From Aeromicrobium phoceense (GTDB lineage: Bacteria > Actinomycetota > Actinomycetes > Propionibacteriales > Nocardioidaceae): a stretch of 64,000 nt of DNA. The stretch covers positions 1,674,001-1,738,000 of the forward strand of contig NZ_JACEOG010000001.1 of the NCBI RefSeq assembly GCF_013868155.1. Reading direction: 5' to 3'. Below the pieces are notes generated by a model that saw only the letters and a program-made list of their open reading frames with translations, was not told the origin of the DNA and searched no databases. Position numbers and translations under genes: made by a program. Shown one piece after another: positions 58,177 through 64,000 of this stretch; position 1 is the first letter of the stretch, and each line of letters opens with the position of its first letter.

Positions 58177-59427
58177 ATGACGCAGCCCTCCGACGCCTAC
58201 GGCGTCCACTCCGAGGTCGGCCGCCTCCGCAAGGTGCTCGTCTGCGCGCCCGGACTGGCGCACGAGCGGCTGACGCCGTCGAACTGCGACGACCTGCTGT
58301 TCGACGACGTCCTGTGGGTGCAGAACGCCCAGCGCGACCACGAGGACTTCGTGGACAAGATGCGTGAGCGCGAGATCGACGTGGTCGAGCTGCACGACGT
58401 GCTCTCCGCGACGATGGCCGACCGCACCGCGCGAGCCTGGCTGCTCGACCGCAAGATCGTGGCGAACGAGGTCGGGATCGGCCTCGTGGAGGAGACCCGC
58501 GGCTACCTCGACGAGCTGCCGGCCGACGAGCTGACGAAGTTCCTCATCGGCGGCCTGTCCACCCGCGACCTCCCGCGCGACCTGGCCCCGGGCTACCGCG
58601 CCCTCGTCCGCGAGGCGCACGGCGGTCACGAGTACCTCATGCCTCCGCTGCCGAACACGCTGTACACGCGCGACACGACGTGCTGGGTGCACGGCGGTCT
58701 GACGCTGAACCCGCTGTACTGGGCCGCCCGCAAGGACGAGACGCTCCTGATGAAGGCCATCTACGAGTTCCACCCCGACTTCGCCGGGTCGAAGGTCTGG
58801 TGGGGCGACCCCGAGGAGAACTGGGGGACCGCCACGGTCGAGGGCGGCGACGTCCTGGTTCCGGGCAACGGCGTCGTGCTGGTCGGGATGAGCGAGCGCT
58901 CGTCGCGCCAGGGCATCACCCAGCTGGCGAAGGCCCTGTTCGACCAGGGCGCGGCCGAGAAGGTCATCGTCGCCGGCATGCCGAAGCTGCGCGCCGCCAT
59001 GCACCTCGACACCGTCTTCACGTTCGCCGACCGCGACGTCGTCACGATCTACCCCGAGATCGTCAACACGATCCACGCGTTCACGATCCTGCCCGGCGAG
59101 GGACTGCCCGGCATCGAGGTCATCGACCACGAGGACGCGCTCTTCGTCGACGTCGTCGCCGAGGCCCTCGGGGTGGAGAAGTTCCAGATCGTCGAGACCG
59201 GCGGCAGCGAGTACGACACCGAGCGCCAGCAGTGGGACAGCGGCAACAACCTCGTCGCGCTGGAGCCGGGCGTCGTCATCGCCTACGACCGCAACACCCA
59301 CACGAACTCGCTGTTGCGCAAGGCCGGCATCGAGGTGATCGAGATCGTCGGAGCCGAGCTCGGCCGCGGCCGCGGGGGCGGGCACTGCATGACGTGCCCG
59401 ATCATCCGCGACCCGCTCGATGCCTGA
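58177..59427 (+). CDS. arcA: Arginine deiminase, 416 aa
   Basis: Full-length ArcA: an early [35 protein letters not shown] and FHPDF blocks with the guanidinium-binding Asp, and the C-terminal GGGHCMTCP with nucleophile Cys404. It converts arginine to citrulline and ammonia. A GAAGGAG ribosome site lies five bases upstream. It is co-transcribed with the permease, but no ornithine carbamoyltransferase or carbamate kinase gene follows. Confidence 0.96.
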   Translation: MTQPSDAYGVHSEVGRLRKVLVCAPGLAHERLTPSNCDDLLFDDVLWVQNAQRDHEDFVDKMREREIDVVELHDVLSATMADRTARAWLLDRKIVANEVGIGLVEETRGYLDELPADELTKFLIGGLSTRDLPRDLAPGYRALVREAHGGHEYLMPPLPNTLYTRDTTCWVHGGLTLNPLYWAARKDETLLMKAIYEFHPDFAGSKVWWGDPEENWGTATVEGGDVLVPGNGVVLVGMSERSSRQGITQLAKALFDQGAAEKVIVAGMPKLRAAMHLDTVFTFADRDVVTIYPEIVNTIHAFTILPGEGLPGIEVIDHEDALFVDVVAEALGVEKFQIVETGGSEYDTERQQWDSGNNLVALEPGVVIAYDRNTHTNSLLRKAGIEVIEIVGAELGRGRGGGHCMTCPIIRDPLDA

Positions 59428-60433
59428 GGAGTCAGGAGCGCGCCGACGCTGGGTGCGGCTCGGCCTGGTCGCGGTCCTGCTGACGGTCATCGTCGTGGTG
59501 ATCCGCGGGCTGCTGGGCGACATCGACTGGGAGCAGGTCCGCACCGCGATCGCCAAGCTCGCGCCGTGGCAGTTCGCCGTCCTCGTGATCGGGCTGCTGG
59601 TGCGTCAGTTCCTCAATGCCCTGCCGCTCGCCCTCTTCATCCCGGGGTGTCCGCCGATCAGGGCCATGCAGAACGACCAGGCGGCCATCCTGATGACCAC
59701 GGTCGCCCCGCCGCCCTCCGACGTCGTGCTGCGGCTGGCGATGTTCGGGTCCTGGGGGATCCCGGCGCCGGCGGGCCTGGCCGGCACCGTCATGAACACC
59801 GTGACGTTCTACGTGGTGCGATTCGGCGCGCCGCTGCTGGGGATCGCGCTGATGCTCGCTCTCGGCACGTTCTACCTCGGCGAGTTCGTCCCCGCCGTCC
59901 TGAGCGGTTCGGTGAGTGCCGCACTCCTGGCCGTCGTGTGGCTGGCGTTCCGCGGCGAGGCGTTCACGGTGGGTTTCGCCCGCCGGCTGGGACGGTTCGT
60001 CGGACGGATGCGCCACGGGGTCGACCCCGAGGCGTGGGCTGCCTGGGCGGCGGACTTCCGCGGGCGCGTCGTCGACCGCGTCCCGTGGGCACTGCCGCGC
60101 TCGGTGCTCGCCCTCGTGGCGATGGTCGTCGTCGATGCGACGCTGATCGTCGCGTCGCTGCGGTTCGTCGGGGTCACCGCGTCGGAGGTTCCCGCCATCG
60201 AGGTGCTCGTGGCCTTCCTCGTCGCCTACCCGCTGACGCTGTTCCCCTTCTCGGGGCTGGGCATCCTCGACGCGGTCGTCGTCGCGACCCTGCTGGCGAT
60301 CGAGGCCGGCGCGGACGAGGCCGAGCTCGTGGCGGGCTTCGTGATCTGGCGCACCATCACGATCGCGGGGCCGCTGGTGCTGGGGCTGCTCTCCGTGGGG
60401 CTGTGGAAGCTGCAGCTGCTCAGGGCGAGGTGA
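59420..60433 (+). CDS. Flippase-like / LPG-synthase TM-domain (UPF0104) membrane protein, 337 aa
   Basis: Eight or so membrane segments, with [20 protein letters not shown] and [23 protein letters not shown] in the style of the AglD/MprF-N-terminal family. No C-terminal aminoacyl-transferase domain is present, so it is more likely a lipid or polyprenol-linked flippase-type protein than an LPG synthase. It overlaps the arcA stop by eight bases (ATGCCTGA), and its 3' end overlaps the convergent DUF3097 gene by 14 bases. Confidence 0.75.
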   Translation: MPEESGARRRWVRLGLVAVLLTVIVVVIRGLLGDIDWEQVRTAIAKLAPWQFAVLVIGLLVRQFLNALPLALFIPGCPPIRAMQNDQAAILMTTVAPPPSDVVLRLAMFGSWGIPAPAGLAGTVMNTVTFYVVRFGAPLLGIALMLALGTFYLGEFVPAVLSGSVSAALLAVVWLAFRGEAFTVGFARRLGRFVGRMRHGVDPEAWAAWAADFRGRVVDRVPWALPRSVLALVAMVVVDATLIVASLRFVGVTASEVPAIEVLVAFLVAYPLTLFPFSGLGILDAVVVATLLAIEAGADEAELVAGFVIWRTITIAGPLVLGLLSVGLWKLQLLRAR

Positions 60434-61253
60434 CGAAGTCGATGAGCTCCTCGACCCGGCCCAGGAACGCGGGCTCGAGGTCGGTCCAGGAGTCGACCCG
60501 GCCGAGGATCGCCTTCCAGGCCCGCGCGATGTCGGCCTGGTCGTCGTGCGGCCAGCCGAGGTGGGCGCAGATGCCGCGCTTCCACTCGATGCTCCGCGGG
60601 ATCGTCGGCCAGGCGTCCATGCCGAGCCGCTGCGGCTTGATCGACTGCCAGACGTCGACGTAGGGGTGCCCGACCACGAGCAGGTGCGGCACGTGCGCGA
60701 CCTCGTCGGCGAGACGCTGCTCCTTCGAGCCGGGCACCAGGTGGTCGACGAGCACGCCGAGCCGGCGCTTCGGACCGGGGGAGAAGTCGCGGACGATCGC
60801 CGCCAGGTCGTCGATGCCGTTGAGGTACTCCACGGCCACGCCCTCGGCGCGCAGGTCGTCGCCCCAGACCTTCTCGACGAGCTCGGCGTCGTGGCGGCCC
60901 TCGACGTAGATCCGGCTGGGCAGCGCGACCTTCGCCCGGGTGTCGGCGGCGATCCGCGAGCCCGAGGCGGTGCGGGTGGGCGCGGCCTTCCCCTTCGGCG
61001 TGGGGGCGACCAGCACGACCGGCTTGCCCTCCAGGAGGAAGCCGGGGCCGAGCGGGAAGACCTTGCGTCGCAGGCGCCGGTCCTCGAGCTGGACCGTGCC
61101 GAGGTCGCGCTCGACGCGCATGATCTCGCCGACGAAGCCCGTGGAGGCCTCCTCCACGACGAGGCCGGTGTCGGCGGCCACCTCGGTGGAGCGGCCGCGG
61201 GCGGGCCGGCGCCAGTCGCCGGAGAGGACGTCGGAGCCGTAGCGGTCAGCCAT
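60420..61253 (-). CDS. DUF3097-family protein, 277 aa
   Basis: Matches the actinobacterial DUF3097 family by length and by RIYVEGRHDAELVEKVWGDDL, a TOPRIM-like acidic block, and VLVDHLVPGSKEQRLAD. The function is unknown; the TOPRIM-like part suggests nucleic-acid or nucleotide metabolism, as an inference. The ATG overlaps the stop of the upstream 142-residue gene by eight bases. Confidence 0.83.
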   Translation of the reverse strand: MADRYGSDVLSGDWRRPARGRSTEVAADTGLVVEEASTGFVGEIMRVERDLGTVQLEDRRLRRKVFPLGPGFLLEGKPVVLVAPTPKGKAAPTRTASGSRIAADTRAKVALPSRIYVEGRHDAELVEKVWGDDLRAEGVAVEYLNGIDDLAAIVRDFSPGPKRRLGVLVDHLVPGSKEQRLADEVAHVPHLLVVGHPYVDVWQSIKPQRLGMDAWPTIPRSIEWKRGICAHLGWPHDDQADIARAWKAILGRVDSWTDLEPAFLGRVEELIDFVTSP

Positions 61254-61674
61254 GGCCGAACCACACTCCCAGGAGTCGCTGGTGGAAGTCCTCGACGTCG
61301 TCCTTGGTGCCGCTGTCGAGGGTGTCGTGCACGATCAGCCCGATCGCCAGGTCGACCGCCGCGGGCCAGCTCTCGGGCACGGTGGCGGGGATCTCGTCGG
61401 TGACGAGTGCGCCCAGCGCGACGTCGGGGGAGTGGCCGGGCCGGGTGACCACCATGACCAGCTCGCCGCCCTCGGGGCCGTGGCCGAGGTGGCTGACCTC
61501 GACGAAGGCCTCGCCCACGGCACTCGCCCAGACCGCGGCCATCGTCCCGCCGCGCGACTCGTGCGCGACGGTGGTCCCGTCGGGGGCCGTCACGGCGTAG
61601 GCGGTGTACACGAGCACCTGGCCGCCGTCGGCGACCTCGATCGCGCCGTCGGGGCGTACGGAGACCTCACTCAC
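61246..61674 (-). CDS. Hypothetical protein, 142 aa
   Basis: I do not recognise a family. A soluble, acidic protein with alternating beta strands ([27 protein letters not shown]) and a C-terminal helix rich in Asp. GTG 61674 is chosen because CAACCT (61681-61686, leftward) ends seven bases upstream. It is coupled to DUF3097 by an eight-base overlap (ATGGCTGA), so the two probably act together. It is divergent from hrcA. Confidence 0.65.
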   Translation of the reverse strand: MSEVSVRPDGAIEVADGGQVLVYTAYAVTAPDGTTVAHESRGGTMAAVWASAVGEAFVEVSHLGHGPEGGELVMVVTRPGHSPDVALGALVTDEIPATVPESWPAAVDLAIGLIVHDTLDSGTKDDVEDFHQRLLGVWFGHG

Positions 61675-61737
61675 CCCGACAGGTTGCCATGCCGCCCGGC
61701 GGCCTCCGCGCAGGCGCACCGCCCTCGACGACCTCGG

Positions 61738-61768
61738 TAGACTGGCACTGGTCAGGTTCGAGTGCCAG
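61738..61768 (+). promoter_or_regulatory. CIRCE operator and -10 of hrcA
   Basis: CTGGCACTG (61742-61750), nine bases, GAGTGCCAG (61760-61768) is the HrcA-binding CIRCE element, consensus TTAGCACTC-N9-GAGTGCTAA with GC-shifted ends. The -10 TAGACT (61738-61743) overlaps its left arm, so HrcA would block initiation. The leader is about 38 bases with GGGAGGTGA (61775-61783) as ribosome site. Confidence 0.88.
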
Positions 61769-61787
61769 CAGCGTGGGAGGTGACAGC

Positions 61788-62804
61788 GTGATCGAGGACC
61801 GTCGGCTCAACGTCCTGCGAGCGATCGTCGAGGACTACGTCGCCACGCAGGAGCCCGTCGGCTCCAAGGCGCTCGTCGAGCGTCACCGCCTCGGCGTCTC
61901 GTCGGCCACGATCCGCAACGACATGGCGGCCCTCGAGGACGAGGGCTACCTCACGGCGCCGCACACCAGCGCCGGCCGGATCCCCACCGACAAGGGCTAC
62001 CGGATGTTCGTCGACCGGCTGGCCGAGGTCAAGGCGCTCTCGGTCGCCGAGCGCCGCGCCATCGAGACGTTCCTCTCGGGCGCCATCGACGTCGACGACA
62101 TCGTCATGCGCAGCGTGAAGATCCTCGCGCAGCTGACGAACCAGGTCGCGATCGTCCAGTACCCGTCGCTCACGCGCTCCACCGTCCGTCACGTGGAGCT
62201 CGTCGCGCTCGAGGGCTCGCGCGTGCTGATCGTCGTGATCACCAGCAGCGGCCGCGTCGAGCAGCGCATCGTCGAGCTCGCGCAGACCCCCGGCGAGGGC
62301 CTGCTGAGCGACCTCAAGTCGCGCATCGTCCGCGCCACGCTGGGCGAGCGGCTGCCCGAGGCCTCGCTGCGGCTGGCCGAGCTGATCGACACGTTCGCCA
62401 CCGACGACCGCCCGGTCGTCACCTCGATCGTCACGACCCTGGCGAACACGTTCTCCAACGAGCGCTCCGACGAGCGGGTGGCCGTCGGCGGCACGGCGAA
62501 CCTCGCGCGCTTCGGCGCTGACTTCGACACCGCGATCCGTCCCGTGCTGGAGGCGATGGAGGAGCAGGTCGTGCTGCTGCACCTGCTCGGTGAGGCCACG
62601 GTCGGACCGCACGTGCGGATCGGGCGCGAGACGGGCCGCGACGACCTGTCGGGCACGGCCGTCGTGTCCAGCAACTACGGACCCGACGGCGAGAGCTTCG
62701 CCCAACTGGGCACCATGGGACCGACGCGCATGGACTACCCCGCCACGATGGCCGCCGTCGGCGCCGTCGCCCGCTACGTCGGGCGGATCCTCGCCGACGG
62801 CTGA
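61788..62804 (+). CDS. hrcA: Heat-inducible transcription repressor HrcA, 338 aa
   Basis: N-terminal winged helix ([38 protein letters not shown]), the linker [13 protein letters not shown] and a GAF-like C-terminal domain are all typical of HrcA. It represses heat-shock genes through CIRCE, and the element directly upstream predicts autoregulation of hrcA-dnaJ. The GTG at 61788 has a strong ribosome site five bases upstream. Confidence 0.97.
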   Translation: MIEDRRLNVLRAIVEDYVATQEPVGSKALVERHRLGVSSATIRNDMAALEDEGYLTAPHTSAGRIPTDKGYRMFVDRLAEVKALSVAERRAIETFLSGAIDVDDIVMRSVKILAQLTNQVAIVQYPSLTRSTVRHVELVALEGSRVLIVVITSSGRVEQRIVELAQTPGEGLLSDLKSRIVRATLGERLPEASLRLAELIDTFATDDRPVVTSIVTTLANTFSNERSDERVAVGGTANLARFGADFDTAIRPVLEAMEEQVVLLHLLGEATVGPHVRIGRETGRDDLSGTAVVSSNYGPDGESFAQLGTMGPTRMDYPATMAAVGAVARYVGRILADG

Positions 62805-62841
62805 GCGATCCACCCCAGGAATTGCGAGAGAGAAAGAGACC

Positions 62842-63990
62842 TTGGACTACTACGAACTGCTGGGCGTGTCCCGCGAGGCGACCCCGGAGGAGCTGAAGAA
62901 GGCGTACCGCCGGCTGGCCCGCCAGTTGCACCCGGACGTCAACGACGCCCCCGACGCGTCCGAGCGCTTCAAGGAGGTCACCACCGCCTACGAGGTGCTG
63001 TCCGACCCGCAGAAGCGCGCCGTCTACGACCGCGGCGGCGACCCGCTGTCCGGCGGTGGCGGCATGGGCGGCGGCTTCGGCCAGGGCTTCAGCTTCGACG
63101 ACATCATGGACGCGTTCTTCGGTCAGACGTCCTCGCGCGGTCCGCGCCCGCGCGTGCAGCGCGGCCAGGATGCGCTGCTGCGCCTGTCGATCTCCCTCGC
63201 GGAGGCCGCGTTCGGCGTCAGCCGCGAGATCAAGGTCGACACCGCGGTGACGTGTGAGGTCTGCGACGGCACCGGCGCGAACGAGGGCTCCGAGCCGGTC
63301 ACGTGCGGCACCTGCCACGGCCACGGCAACGTCCACCACGTCCAGCGCTCGCTGCTCGGTGACATCCGCACCTCGCGTCCGTGCCCCACGTGCCACGGCT
63401 ACGGCACGGTCATCCCCGACCCCTGCCGCGAGTGCAACGGCGAGGGCCGCGTCCGCTCGCGCCGCAGCCTGCAGGTCAACGTGCCCGCCGGTGTCGACGA
63501 CGGGAACCGGATCCAGCTCGCCGGTGAGGGCGAGGTCGGCGCGGGCGGTGGCCCGGCCGGCGACCTCTACATCGAGGTCAAGGTGGCCCGCCACCCCGTC
63601 TTCACGCGCCAGGGCGACGCCCTCGCGTGCCAGATCACGGTGCCGATGACCGCTGCCGCGCTGGGCACCCGCATCGACCTGCCCACCCTCGACGCGGAGC
63701 GCGACGAGGTCGACGACGCCGAGCGCTCCGTGCCGATCGAGGTGCCGCCGGGCACCCAGTCGGGCGAGACCGTGGTGGCCCGTGGCTTCGGCGTCCCGCG
63801 CCTGCGCGGCTCGGGCCGCGGCGACCTCACCGTGCACGTCGTGGTGGAGACCCCGCGCGAGCTCGACGCCGAGCAGCGCGAGCTGCTCGAGAGGCTCGCC
63901 GCCGCGCGCGGCGAGGAGCACGTCGACCCGGTCGTGGGCCACAACTCGCGCTCCGGCGTCTTCGGCCGCATCCGCGACGCCTTCAAGTGA
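62842..63990 (+). CDS. dnaJ: Chaperone DnaJ, 382 aa
   Basis: J domain with HPD (30-32), a Gly-rich linker with [10 protein letters not shown], four CxxCxGxG zinc repeats ([32 protein letters not shown]) and the C-terminal substrate-binding part. It stimulates DnaK. The start is TTG at 62842, set by the family N-terminus DYYELLGV and the upstream AGAGAGAAAGAG ribosome-site region. It is 37 bases after hrcA, and both are probably under CIRCE control. This is the DnaJ2-type context of actinobacteria, separate from the dnaK operon. Confidence 0.96.
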   Translation: MDYYELLGVSREATPEELKKAYRRLARQLHPDVNDAPDASERFKEVTTAYEVLSDPQKRAVYDRGGDPLSGGGGMGGGFGQGFSFDDIMDAFFGQTSSRGPRPRVQRGQDALLRLSISLAEAAFGVSREIKVDTAVTCEVCDGTGANEGSEPVTCGTCHGHGNVHHVQRSLLGDIRTSRPCPTCHGYGTVIPDPCRECNGEGRVRSRRSLQVNVPAGVDDGNRIQLAGEGEVGAGGGPAGDLYIEVKVARHPVFTRQGDALACQITVPMTAAALGTRIDLPTLDAERDEVDDAERSVPIEVPPGTQSGETVVARGFGVPRLRGSGRGDLTVHVVVETPRELDAEQRELLERLAAARGEEHVDPVVGHNSRSGVFGRIRDAFK

Positions 63991-64000
63991 GCCGGTCGCT

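Overview
The window is GC-rich chromosomal DNA from an actinobacterium. Gene content (galactofuranose and CDP-glycerol wall-polymer genes, mycothiol-type MDMPI protein, HrcA/CIRCE with DnaJ, the order comEA-comEC-holA / rpsT / lepA / hemW / hrcA-dnaJ, many GTG starts and leaderless promoters) fits Nocardioidaceae such as Aeromicrobium or Nocardioides. That placement is an inference. I see no rRNA, tRNA, CRISPR array, phage or transposase gene, and no gap longer than about 220 bases.

Layout. 1-5.1 kb: a leftward block (drug-type MFS exporter, acyl-CoA thioesterase-like protein, unknown membrane protein, truncated flavoprotein) divergent from an HxlR regulator, followed by a histidine phosphatase. 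5.2-12.3 kb: an FMN glutamate-synthase-like enzyme, an unusual ECF sigma factor fused to its own zinc-finger, membrane and extracytoplasmic parts, and a divergent 1172-residue sortase-type surface protein. 12.4-15.9 kb: a NarL-type two-component system divergent from a small membrane protein. 16-21 kb: a frameshifted NERD gene bracketed by a 28-bp inverted repeat, an ASCH/DksA-like pair, an MDMPI-type protein, DUF2200, a MarR/MFS pair with two operator-like palindromes, and a rifamycin ADP-ribosyltransferase (arr). 21-27.7 kb: cell envelope genes (GT2, glf, two CDP-glycerol transferases, a stalked surface protein). 27.7-35.8 kb: TrkH/TrkA potassium uptake, an AlkD-like protein, leuS and an ABC exporter. 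35.8-46 kb: a complete nitrate assimilation locus: narK, then nirB-nirD-nnaR-cbiX-nasA, in which the nitrate reductase carries its own flavodoxin/FAD/NADPH reductase. 46-64 kb: mostly housekeeping: degV, comEA, comEC, holA, rpsT, lepA, acyl-CoA ligase, hemW, arcD-arcA, a flippase-like membrane protein, DUF3097, hrcA and dnaJ.

How genes work together. The nitrate locus covers import, two reductive steps to ammonium, siroheme supply and regulation in one divergon, with a GlnR-like box between the two arms. Several regulator/effector pairs (HxlR/MFS, MarR/MFS, sensor kinase/membrane protein) are divergent and have palindromes or repeated boxes in the shared promoter. At least sixteen genes have a TANNNT hexamer ending 7-8 bases before the start codon, which implies widespread leaderless transcription and helps fix start sites. 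The least conventional elements are the membrane-anchored sigma factor opposite the surface adhesin, the inverted-repeat-flanked broken NERD gene, and the 1292-residue nitrate reductase fusion.
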